NCBI GenBank assembly: GCA_026120035.1
Contig: JALRME010000032.1
Coordinates: 434,001-498,000 of the forward strand
Source of the DNA: Coleophoma eucalyptorum
Lineage: Eukaryota > Ascomycota > Leotiomycetes > Helotiales > Dermateaceae
Direction: 5' to 3'
DNA length: 64,000 nt
The notes under the pieces are model-generated. The model did not search any database. It had not been told where the DNA came from and saw nothing but the letters and a program-made list of their open reading frames with translations. Each line of letters starts with the position of its first letter. Positions within the stretch are counted from its first letter, which is position 1. The position numbers and the translations under genes are program-made. This document shows positions 11,279-22,373 of the stretch, piece after piece.

Positions 11279-11758
11279 GTTTGCTTCTAGGTTGAGAAAA
11301 TACAGTGTATCTTCTCGGAAGTTGGGAAGTCGGGCAGAAGTGACTTAAGATAGACGTAGGAAGAGTTTGTCAAAGTGGCGCCATATTGCATTAAGCGAGG
11401 TTTTACATCAGGAGAATAGTTACACGTGATGGAAATAAAGTAATTATGGAGATTTTGAACGAATAAAGATGAGAGTTTGAGACTGGGATGCTATTCAAGC
11501 TAAGGGGTATTCAAATGTGCAGCTCAGATCTGTCTCCATTTGTCGAAGTAAGCTTTCTATGCCCCAGTGGACCGCAAATCCATTCATTCACTTTACCGAG
11601 CAAGCCTCATGTACTAACTAACAGCCAACCATACATATATATTGTATATACATTCTCATGAGTTGGATTCAACCCTACCACAGTAACTGATGCCGTCATT
11701 GACATGCTAGAGAAGATTATCACGGATAGGGTTCTAATAACCAGATAAGCCTTGAATT
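11279..11758. other. Intergenic, OLA1 promoter / DUF202 3' end
   Basis: This 480-bp stretch lies between two minus-strand genes. Short AT-rich segments (TATATATTGTATATA near 11635) are seen. No gene was recognised. Confidence 0.4.
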
Positions 11759-12795
11759 TCAAACCCCATAGCTCTGTTCATTTGAGATGATGAAACTCAT
11801 TTGGTTAGTGTTTTCATCTTCCTTGGTAATATTAACGGCCATTAGGAGCACAAAGAACATGAGAAGAATCTGTAAAGGAGGGTCAGCACCCGCAAACGAG
11901 TCAATTGAATTGAAAGAACTTGCCGCAAAGACTCCAAACCCTACAAGCACGACCTCAAACCCTCCCGATACGGCTTTACCGCGAATAATCGCATTTTGCT
12001 GTCTCCAAGTCCTGAATGCTCCCACGGAAAGAGTAAAAATTGCCGTTCCCTGACATATACACGCCAAAGGTTGGGCCAGGACGAAGTAGCCAAAAGTGGG
12101 ATTGGGCGTGGGAGAGTGCTGAAGTCGACTGGGTCAAACAGATGAGTAAAGAATATGAGTTAAGAGGTCTTTTCCTGACTTACAAGAGCTGTGCGACCGT
12201 GATTCCTATCATGGATAAAGCCAAAGATGTTCTAAGGTAGCCTAAAAACGTTCTCTCTAAGGCTGTAATTTCCTTTCTGTCAGTGGTATAATTCCTGAAG
12301 TGTATTGGTGGAAGAAGTTATAAGGTATTTGTACCCCTCTTCCCAGAAGTATGCACGGTTGCTCTGCTTCTGAGGAAGTATATTTCATGACTGGTATAAT
12401 GGAGTGCCAACATCTAGTAAAGCAATGCAACTTCGCTGCTTCCAATTCAAGACTTTTAAATCAGGCTTTGAGGTTTTGCTAAACATACCAAGATGATCTC
12501 TACAAGCTTCATGCGGCACAATAACCGAGACCTGATGTCTCCAGAACTTCTTCACGTTATAAACCAAGAGAGCTATAGGATTGGTGGGTCTCTTGGGAGT
12601 GTCCATATTCCCAGTGCTGGGCAGGCGATTTGATGAGGCACGCTGATAGTTGCTTCTCACTTGGGCCAACTCGGTAGCCTGCAACTGATTGCTTTCTTCC
12701 CGCCCCAAGTCGTGTGACCGTGGTGGTAGCATTTCGGATTCCGTATTGCCATCGGTAGAGCTGACAGTGTGAACAGGCACGACGGGGTCAGCCAT
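11759..12795 (-). CDS. DUF202 domain membrane protein
   Basis: Three exons (12489-12795, 12184-12262, 11759-12128) give 251 aa. The N-terminal 85 residues are polar and disordered. The DUF202 core follows: EACRDHLALERTFLGYLRTS (the conserved acidic/basic helix), a first TM (LALSMIGITVAQL), HSPTPNPTFGYFVL, a second TM (PLACICQGTAIFTLSVGAF), WRQQNA and a third TM. DUF202 also forms the membrane part of yeast Vtc1 and the VTC polyphosphate polymerase, but no SPX domain is present here. The function of stand-alone fungal DUF202 proteins is not known to me. The start is the ATG at 12795, with AAC before it. The first intron (226 bp) is long for this locus, and the last residues after TM3 are least certain. 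Confidence 0.82.
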
Positions 12796-14242
12796 GTTGA
12801 CGCCTTCCCGAGAGTCTGTCCCGTGTGTCACGTAGAGGGCGATCTATAGCAGGGAAGTTGTCATGGGTATTTGCATGGCAAAAGTGAGATTCCGAGCGTC
12901 GCATGCAAGAGCGTTTTGGCTGAATTCATGACACATGGGAAATAGTGAGCTCCTTTCCGGAGACGGTTGTCATCAACAGCGTAAACAGTATGAACGCTCC
13001 ATTTTCAACAAGTCCAAATGGGGAAGTGGAGTTAACCCCGAGGAGACCGAAGTGCCCGGCTGCATTGGGTGTGTATCTATCGATGCTGGGTAGAAGCACT
13101 ATGGCCACCCTGAACCCTCCTCGTTTCTCCTCCAACGTCCTTCAATGTTGAACGCCTGCTCTCAGACAGACATTCCCTACTTCACATACTATCGCGGATG
13201 TGAACAAGGGCCTTTGGACGCCTTGAGCTTCCTTTGGGAGGCCCTCTATCTTGCCAAGTACATTGGCCACACCCAACACCGCCAACCATGTAGATTCCAG
13301 GCCCTCCTCTATATCCAGCAAGGCGAGTTCGGGCCGGAGAGCCGCATAGGGACAACCCGAGGATGAACTGAGTCCAATGCCCAAGTGACTTGCAGACCAG
13401 CAGATGGATACACTGCTTCACAGGGACACACATCAATGTATCTTTTCCCCAAACGAGCTCCTCCCTGGGGTCGCTTGCTCCCATGCATGTCGCTTTCGAC
13501 CCGGACAGCAGGCTCTCAATCTTCGCCTTCTCACGGGTAGGTAGGGTCACATCGCTACCCGTGGCTTCTTACATGAAACGAACATACATATACTTCTCTT
13601 TTCGAGTCCTTTGAAGTCCTTTTCAAACTTGCCGTCTCTCGCCCGCAGCCGCGGTCCGCTTATGCGGTTGTTTTCTACTCATCGTCTGGCCCAGCCATCC
13701 GATCGCTTACTATATGAGTCCGGTCTATATCTTACGGCATGTGCTCCATGGCCCTACTTTGGCTTATCTAGAACCTTTCCATGGGCTGGAAATCTTATCC
13801 CCTTGTCATTCATCATTTGTAACATTTCCCTTGGCGTGGAAGCAATTCAGCCGCCACTGCTCTACCAGGCGCTTCGGTATTGTTTCATAGCGCTGCGTGC
13901 ACTGTCGGCGGTTAATGGCTTCTATTTCCGCGTAATCGTCGGATAGAAAACATGATATCTATGTGCAGGGAGCTGTGATATCTGATGTTCCTTCCCAATA
14001 TCCGACCTGTATATAGAGTGCTGCCTACGTATTTATTTTACGCATTCAACTGCTCAAATTGCTATTCCTAGCTCCCTCGTTTTAACTTTGGGTAGAATAT
14101 TTATCACCCTATTTCACAGAAACTACGGCTTCACCTTAAGTAGGCTCCTCGTTTGAACAACAGTGGAGAAACTGTAGAGAACCCGGAAGGAGATCAGTTT
14201 GCCATTGCACTGGAGACTGCTTAAACAAGTGCTTCATACGAC
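12796..14242. other. Large divergent intergenic region, DUF202 / GH3
   Basis: These 1,447 bp look more GC-rich than most neighbouring spacers. Several short open frames exist on both strands, but none shows a recognisable domain, a splice-consistent extension or codon periodicity that I trust. A perfect 9-bp inverted repeat lies at 13532-13563, and a TATATAGAG word lies near 14012, upstream of the GH3 gene. Confidence 0.4.
13532..13563. repeat. Perfect 9-bp inverted repeat with 14-nt spacer
   Basis: The arms CACGGGTAG (13532-13540) and CTACCCGTG (13555-13563) are exact reverse complements. They lie in the DUF202/GH3 divergent spacer, about 680 bp from the GH3 start. They could be a hairpin or a regulator site; no function is shown. 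Confidence 0.5.
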
Positions 14243-17213
14243 ATGTCGATTTCTCCGGAGAGTCAAAGGAGTGATCTCATCTTTGATAATATTCCAGATG
14301 AGACCGGGGCAGTTTTGAACGGAAGCACCAATACTACGACACCCATCACCGACCTGTCACCACCGAGCAGCCCTCCAAGCAAGAATGCTATATCAACAAA
14401 ATTCGAGGGTAGCCGTGCACATTCACGTAGCTTGGCTGCATCACTTTCTTTGGAAGAACAGGTGCGGAAACCCAAACCCTCTAGGAAGGCTCTGCTGATC
14501 AGTTCAAGGTTTCTCTATTGAGGGGGGCGGATTTTTGGAGATCAACCTCCATTCTAGAAAAAGGGATACCAGCTTTCAAAACGAGCGATGGTCCTAATGG
14601 AGCACGAGGTGCTATTTTCAAGGCTGGAACCAAGGTTAGACTCTCCCACTTCCGTACCTATCTCCAATTCTGAAGAACTTAAAAGGCCGCCCTCTTTCCT
14701 TGTGGTACATCACTTGCTGCAACATGGAATACCAATCTGCTCTTCGAAGTTGGCCAGCACCTTGCTGAGGAGACCAAAGCAAGATCGGCACAAGTGCTTC
14801 TAGCACCAACCGTGTGCTTGCACCGTGGTCCTCTGGGAGGGCGTAATTTTGAGTCTTTCTCTGAAGATCCATTTCTTACAGGGAAGCTAGCCGTGTCATA
14901 TATCCAGGGTCTCCAAGAGAATGGAGTCGCTGCCACAATCAAGCGTAAGTCTGGCCCGTAGATGTTCTGAGAAAGACCTAACACTCCAGCAGACTTCGTC
15001 GGCAACGAGCAGGAAACAAATAGGCTCACAGTTGATTCTGTTATACAAGAACGTCCACTCCGAGAACTCTATCTTCGGCCATTTGAGATGGCAGTGCGAG
15101 AGGCGAAACCTTGGGCACTTATGTCATCTTACAACCTTGTGAATGGGATCCACGCAGACATGAATGAGCATACTATCAAAGAAATCCTGAGAGGCGAGTG
15201 GTCGTATGATGGGTAAGTATTTTATTTCCTCCGGTGTGGCCAGTGCTTATTTCTCACAGTCTCGTAATGTCAGACTGGGGCGGAGTTAATTCTGTGGCTG
15301 CGTCTATCGAAGCTGGATGTGATCTTGAGATGCCAGTGTCTAAAAAGTGGCGTGGGGAAAAGGCCATTGATTCTGTACACAAGGGTCTCCTTGGCAGAGA
15401 AGCGGTTGAAAGAGCTGCAGCAAATGTGCTTTACCTTGCCGAGCGTACCAAGGGTATAGATATGTCTGGAGAAGCACCAGAGAGAGAAGACGACCGGGAA
15501 GAAACCCGTCAACTAATCAGAACTGCTGGCACGGAAGGGTTGACACTGCTGAAAAACGAAGGTGGCATCCTGCCGATCAAGCCATCGCAAAAGAAAATTG
15601 CAGTAATTGGTCCAAATGCCAACAGGGCCATTGCAGGAGGTGGTGGAAGTGCAAGCTTAAATCCCTACTACAGCACCATCCCACTTGACAGCATCAAAAC
15701 AGTACCTGGGAAAGAAGTCATATATTCAATGGGATGCCACACATACAAATGGCTTCCTCTGGCAGCAGATTACTGTACCACTGCTTCCGGTGACCAGGGA
15801 GTTATCCTCGATTTCTATGCCGGAGACAGATTTGAGGGTGAACCACGGGTCGTGCAGCATAGAACAAATACAGACCTATTCCTGTGGGATTCCGTTCCCC
15901 TAGAAGTGGCTGGTGGTCCATGGTCAGTAAGAGCGAAGACATATATCACACCCAAGACGACCGGACGACACACCATCAGCTTCTCGAGCGTTGGGCCAGG
16001 AAGGTTGCTACTTGATGGGAAATTAGTTATCGATTTATGGAACTGGAGCGAGCAAGGAGAAGCCATGTTTGACAATTCAGAGGACATATTAGTTGATGTT
16101 TTTCTCGAGGCTGGAAAGGTGATTGAGTTAATTGCTGAGACAACTAACGAGATCCGGCCAGTGCAAAAACAGAAACTTTTGAACGAGACACACAAGACTG
16201 GGGGCTGCCGAATTGGATACAAGGAAGAAGACAAACAAGATTACCTTCAAGAAGCAATTGACTCGGCGAAGGCTTCAGATATTGCTATTGTAATTATTGG
16301 TCTCGATGCGGAATGGGAATCCGAAGGCTATGATCGCCGATCCATGGACCTGCCGAAAGATGGAAGCCAAGATCGACTTGTAGATGCGATCCTGGAAGCC
16401 AACCCGAATACCATCGTCGTTAATCAGTCAGGGTCACCTGTTACCATGCCATGGGCCGATCGCGTGCCTGCTATCATTCAGGCCTGGTATCAAGGACAGG
16501 AGGCAGGAAATGCATTGGCTGATGTACTATTTGGACTCAAGAATCCAAGTGGCAAGCTTCCCGTGAGTCTAACATGGTTAAGTCAAGATAGATCAGGATC
16601 TAACTATAACTCAGACAACATTTCCAAGGAGACTTGAGGATAACCCGACATACCACAACTGGCCTGGTGAAAATCTGAAAGTGGTATATGGTGAAGGCCT
16701 TTTCATAGGTTACAGACACTACGACCGAACTGGTATCACACCTTTATTCCCCTTCGGTCATGGCCTCTCCTACACTACCTTCAGCTATGGCAAGCCTTCT
16801 ATTACCAGTAAGGTCTTGACTGAGCTTAACAAAATCACAATCACCGTTCCAGTGACGAATACTGGCACTGTTGAGGGCGCCGAGATTGTCCAAGCATATA
16901 TTCACGATGAAAAATCTCGCTTGCCACGACCCGAGAAGGAGCTCCAGGCTTTTGATAAAGTGTTTCTGAAGCCAGGAGAGACGAAAGCTGCTACTCTAGT
17001 TCTGAACAAATATTCAGTCGGGTACTACGATACGGACTTGCAGAGCTGGATTGCCGAGGAAGGCATCTTTAATGTGCTGGTTGGTGCTTCTTCTGTAGAC
17101 ATCCGGTAAGTTTATTATTATCAACCAGTGTTGACGCCGGATAATTCAACTAATTGCGTTATAGGGAGACTATTTCATTTGAAGTGCTGGAGTCTTTCAC
17201 ATGGGTATTCTAG
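14243..17213 (+). CDS. GH3 beta-glucosidase with PA14 insert, intracellular
   Basis: Seven exons (14243-14461, 14509-14634, 14686-14944, 14993-15212, 15260-16562, 16615-17105, 17165-17213) encode 888 aa. The GH3 N-terminal barrel includes TSDGPNGARG, LGGRNFESFSEDP, KHFVGNEQE and the nucleophile loop GLVMSDWGG (Asp near residue 280). The second GH3 domain begins near LIRTAGTEGLTLLKNEGG. A PA14 module (about residues 450-575, VILDFYAGDRFEGEP to FSSVGPGRLLLDG) is inserted into it, and a fibronectin-III-like C-terminal domain follows. The N-terminus is polar (MSISPESQRSD) and has no signal peptide. It probably acts inside the cell on imported cello-oligosaccharides or glycosides. Two donors are GTGCGG and GTTAGA, and both are needed to restore conserved blocks. 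Confidence 0.9.
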
Positions 17214-17873
17214 TTCTAGGATTTCTAGATGTGTATCGTATATAAATTGTAGTCAGAGCTTTTTATATTGGACTTGGGGAGATTTAAGGAACTGTTTTCT
17301 GTTTTCTTTCACTGCAGATCGTTCAATGCATATCCTAACTTGATATGTTTGCTAAGTGAAGAATGTCCCTTGAAAGGTTTGTCTCGAATGCTCTCATTGC
17401 ACATTACCTTTATTACATTTAGATGATATATAATGGAACCACTCTACTGATAACCTCCTCAAATCCAGCCACCACGTTATTCAAGCAGAGCGACCGCTGG
17501 ATACTTTGAAAGACTTTAGCCCAAGGTATGTAATCAGTGGGAGGTTCTAAGGTCTTTTAATTCGGAAATATTGAGCATCAATGATAGGGCTTGAGTCATG
17601 AGTCACAACAATGATCTTCTGGTTAACTTTACTCACTAAATTGAGCTGACCATGATAGATAGATTTTGCCTTTATTGGTGCCGACTAAAACGCGACTTTA
17701 TCAGAGCCATGCAAATTACACCTTTTACGAGCCAATCCCCGCCGTTGATTCCATGGTGGCCGTAGGAAGACTCAGAACTATGAGTTATGCACCAGCTTGT
17801 TCATTCCATACACCTACAACTCCCCCGCTTCCAATGCAAGAAAATAGAACAAATAGTGCGTGGAAATATGTAA
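17214..17873. other. Convergent intergenic, GH3 / RAD50
   Basis: These 660 bp lie between two gene 3' ends. The sequence is AT-rich and no gene or repeat was recognised. Confidence 0.4.
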
Positions 17874-20800
17874 TTAACCCATAATCTCGGCAACAGATTG
17901 CTTTTCGATGACACTTTTTTGTTGTCCATCACGACTGACACGCCAGTAATTGTCAGTAAACTCAGGACATTTCATGTACTTCAAAAACTCTTCGTCGTGC
18001 GTGATAACAATCAGCTGGAAGTTCTGTTGTTGACGTCGCACTTTGATGATGTTGTGAAGAGACTCTGCAAGACTCTTTATATTGTCCTGATCAAGATTGG
18101 TCGTGGGCTCATCAAGTGCAATGATCTGGTCGGGACAGTTAGCAGAAGTCGATTAGTAGTAGCTCTGATAAGCATCTTACCCCACAATTGACACCGAAGC
18201 ATTCAGCAAGAGCAAGCCGGATGATGATACTTGCCAAAACTCGTTGACCAGCACTGCAACGACCACGCATATCCATTTCAGCATCTTGCTTGACCATGCA
18301 AACACGGTAGTTGTAATTGCGCCGGTTTGTACTAGCTGCGGTTGCATTTTCGTTCTCAGAACGAATCAGGATCGTATCAATGTCAGTGCCTTGATAGGTG
18401 CTTTGCCACAATTCCCCAGCGATGCGGTTGATCTCTTCCATCTTCAGACTGTGGAATTTCATCACTGCCGCGTCTAGAGCGGATCCATACTGACCTAGGT
18501 CTTCTACTGCGGCCTTAGTGGTCTCAACTTTGATATGTGCTTCGCGATAGTTTTGTGCTGCATCTTTATAATCGGTTTCCCATTCTTGCAAATATCGAAC
18601 CAGATCCTCGTCTTTGCTCTTCATAGCACCAACTATGGGCCCTCTCTCTGCAGAGAGATGATGGTAATGCTTATCAGCATCGATGACTTCATTGGCTAGG
18701 CGGTGAGCATCTTCTGTAGAGAATGATTCCATCAGCTCGGCAACATCCTGTTCGAGGGAAGCACGGTCACGATGATTAGACCTTAATTTGAGGTTATCGG
18801 AAATGCTCCGTTTCAAGGTTTCGCTGTCACTGATCTTCTTGTTCATGTCATTAAGTGTCGATGTGAGGCTTGCGATTTCGTTGTTCAAAGTTTTCTGCTC
18901 TTTTTCAAGGGCTGTAATACTTCTCTGACAAGCAGCCAACTTTTCTGGACCGCCATCCTCAGTGTAGTTGCGTATAGACTGTTCATTGACCTTGAATGCG
19001 TGGACCGTTTCAGACAATTTCTTTTGTTCTGCAAGCACTTCATTTTCTTTGGCACGACCACGCTGCTTGGCATCATCGTGCTGGGCTTTTGCCTTTTCCA
19101 ACTGCAAAATACATGCCTCAAGTTCAGAGTCTGCCCCCTGCATAGCGTTTCGATGCTGTTCATTCGATTGGCGGTATTCTTCAATCCGACTCATGAGTTC
19201 TCTCTTCTTATCCAATTGGACCCCTGCCTGGTCGAGTTTTGTCTTCGCGTGGCTTAACTCGAGCTCCAAGTCTTTAGTACGAGTCTTCGCCCGATCTTTC
19301 TCGTCTTTCATCTTGTTGATTTTGGTTCGAAGCGCACGTATATGCTCTTCGCATTGTGTTCCCTGCTCTTCGATCTCTTCTGCGGTCAAAGAATTGCCCG
19401 ACATCTTTTGTTGTGTTGACAATCTTGAAATTTCTTCCTCATAGCTGGAGATTTCATGGTGATGGCGTGCAATGGACTCGACAGGTCTTTTCAGCTGATC
19501 TGCATCTTTCTTGCCGGCATCTTTCTGCTTCACTGTAGTATCTCGATTTTCAAGACGGGTGAGTACAACCTCTCGCTCGCCTTCAAGTTTCTTGTACTCT
19601 TGCTCCAGTGCAGGAAGTTCAGTCTTGGACACCTTTTGGAGGCTCTCGTATGCAGCCCTTGCATCCGTAGCTCTTTTTAAGGTGCTCTTCAATTCTTCTA
19701 GCTCTTCCGTTACAAGTTCCTGCTGACGAGCTGCAATTTTCTTTTGTAACTTATCCATAAAAGAGTTTCGTTCTCTACCATCGTTGAACTTCCGGTCACA
19801 AAGCTTGCATTTGTCTTGCCTGTTTGCAGTATCAATGCAGGTCTTGTAAAAGTCTGACACGTATTGGTTTCCTTCAAAGCTTTTCTGTGATTCATCGTAC
19901 GTATCTTGTAACTTGCTCAATTCATCAATATAGTCGTCTGTATTGATGATGGGCTCTCCTTCCTCATTTTCAATCGAGGAAAGAACCGTAGTTTCAAGGG
20001 CTTTTGCTTCAGTTTTCTTCTTCTTTAAGGTGTCACTGAGAGAAGATAGCTTGAAGTCTATGTTTGATAGCTCTCGAGTTACACTCTCCTGGTCCTTCTT
20101 TGCTTCCTCAAGGATGCGAGCACGCTCGTCGAGCACTAGCTGGAATTCTCTCTCTAAGGTATCTGGCTGCCAGGTTGTTCCTAGAATCGACTCGATCTGG
20201 CCGCCGTAAGTTGATATCAAAGTTTCGAGGCCTTGGTTCCGGGCCTTAAGATCCTTCCTCTTCTGATCAAGTGCAGCACGAGCTCCAGCAACACGGGTGA
20301 TCTGAACAAGATCATCTCTCAATCGTTGAGAATCATTTTCAAGCTCGGCCAAGTGCTTGTTCTCAACACGTAAATGTGTATCCCAGTCCGCAGCTTCAAA
20401 TTCTGCAGTGGATTGTTGAAATCGCGTTTCTACATCGCCATGAGAACTTTCAAGTAGCGCTCGCCCACCTTCATCAACCTTGATACTACTCATTTGTCGT
20501 TCTAACGTAGCAATGGTCTTATCGTTTGCCGTAATGGCTTGCCTAGCGAGGACCTTGTCGTGGCTGCGCGCGCTACGTCGTGCATCGACTTCACTGACGG
20601 CAGCTTGAGTCTGACGCTGTTCGTCTTCATTTGCCTTCTGTATGCGCTCGAGTTCTCTGTCTTTCTCTCTTGAGGTCTTGCCTATCCTGTCCACAAAGTC
20701 AATTACCTGTGACTCGCTGATATCACCCTCATAACCACGTATAGAATGCTTATGCGCTGATTGCTTGACAAGCTGGATTCGCTGGGCGATATTGGCTTCG

Positions 20801-22127
20801 TGAGTCTCCTTGGCCGCTTGTTGCTGTCCTTGCTCGGTGTGCTTTGCAGACAACCTTTTCCTGGAGGCTTCGATTTGTTCCTGGACCTCACCATAGCTAG
20901 CCCTCAGAGAATCTTGTTCATCTTGCATCTGCGCCATGCGCTCTTCATACTTTGTCAATGTATCCTCGAGCCACTGATCAGACTCCTTAAGTTGCTCGAT
21001 ATTGCTCAAATCAGATATGTTATCAAGAACATATTTGAGACGTAGCTTCTTGGTTTTGAGCTCTTCTTGTATGCCATTGGCTTTGACAGATCGGCTGCGC
21101 TTCTCCTCGGCATCCTTCATAGCTGCGGCCATTGCTTGAGATAATTCTTTCTCTTGCCCTCGCAGCTCCTCAATTTCTGCCTCCAATTTTGTGCAATGCT
21201 GCATAACCCGCTCTCCCTTGGCCTTGTTAGATTTCTCGTGCTCTTCTCGTATCTTGAGCTCCCGTAACTTTTCACCTTGACTCTTCCTCAAGCTTTTCAG
21301 GTTATCAATGGCCTTGGTGTACTTCTGCGCCTCGAAGATCTCGTCAAATTTCTTCTTCAACGTTGATGGCTCACTCATTGGCCATAATGATTCGTCTTGG
21401 TGACAGAAAATGACAGAATCCAATATCGCCTCAGAGACGCCCATGTATTGTGGTACAATCCTATCCAAGTCTCCAACCTTCGAGGATATGACCGTTCGTT
21501 CTCCATCCTTGACCATCAAAAGCGAACCTTCGAGATTCCTGACCGACCTTGTAGCCTTCTTCACCGTGAGCTGCAGATTCCTAGTAACAACCATCCGTGA
21601 TCCATTCGTCCCTTTGAAAGACAGTCTGACTTGTGCCATAACCTCCTTCTCTCCACATAGCTGCTCAAAGTAAGCGAACAGTCTTGCGTCGTTGAAGGGT
21701 TAGTACCTTGGGATCGTGGATGAAAGCACCGCCTTTACTATTTGGCGGTTGTTGTCCTGTTGTAACATATTTGAGACATTCTATAATTGTCTAAATAATT
21801 GTTACTGTGTGCACCGTGGTTCAACTCCATAGGCTTACATACCGTTTTCCCAGAGCCATTGTATCCAACAATGAGGGTCAGAGGCGTCTGAAATTGAATA
21901 GTTTCGTGGCTCTGGTTCGAGAATGATCGCACACTGTGACAGTGTTAGCAGGATATCCAACATAAGACCAGTCACTGCCTATACCCTATGATGGACAGCT
22001 TGTCTATCTTCGCTGCAGACAATGTTAGAGGACTGGGCAAGATCGTGCAATGTATAGGTCCACTCACACCTAGGCTTTGTCAGTATACTGTTGTGAGGGG
22101 TGGCAGATTGTAAGAAAATGCTTACAT
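17874..22127 (-). CDS. RAD50: DNA repair ATPase Rad50 (MRN/MRX complex)
   Basis: Modelled exons are 22126-22127, 22068-22069, 21985-22012, 21843-21933, 21707-21790, 18181-21660 and 17874-18125. They total 3939 nt and 1312 aa, the normal Rad50 length. The Walker A is GYNGSGKT near residue 36 and is split by an intron. Long coiled coils flank the zinc hook CKLC (near residue 690), and the signature and Walker B region lies near [15 protein letters not shown] in the last two exons. Rad50 partners Mre11 and Nbs1/Xrs2 in double-strand break sensing, resection and telomere upkeep in the nucleus. The start is unusual: the only nearby ATG is cut by an intron, and a 2-nt exon completes M and S of [15 protein letters not shown]. 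From KIDKLS onward the gene is secure; the first two exons are inferred. Confidence 0.9.
22013..22125 (-). other. RAD50: Two adjacent introns flanking a 2-nt exon at the RAD50 start
   Basis: Intron 1 (22070-22125) has donor GTAAGC, branch-like TACTGAC and acceptor CCTAG. Intron 2 (22013-22067) has donor GTGAGT, branch-like CTAAC and acceptor CTGCAG. Between them lie only two bases, GT (22068-22069). Joining AT, GT and CGAAGATA yields ATG TCG AAG ATA. All splice elements are visible, but the model has no transcript support here. Confidence 0.6.
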
Positions 22128-22373
22128 ATTACCTGTTTGACCACTGTAGCACACGAGGTGCTACACAATACGTTTAGTAGATCAGTCTTTGTCGTGTTGT
22201 ATTTTGTGGATAAGGAAGAGCGGCAGCCTTATCGAGAGGCGCGACCAAGTTACACGTAATCACGTGGTAAAACACCCGCCAGACACTGACGACATGCGGC
22301 CTTGTGAACTGATTACAATGCAACCTGCTTCCCCTGAGCTCGATGCTATAGCCTGCGATAGTCGCGCGACAAT
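22128..22373. promoter_or_regulatory. Divergent RAD50 / wc-2 promoter with palindrome
   Basis: Only 246 bp separate the two start codons. The region holds a perfect 8-bp inverted repeat, TGTAGCAC (22145-22152) and GTGCTACA (22158-22165), with a 5-nt spacer. It also holds a GGATAAGG word near 22208, a CTTATCGAG word near 22228 (GATA-type cores on opposite strands) and a CACGTGG box near 22261. Binding by specific factors is inferred only. Confidence 0.55.
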
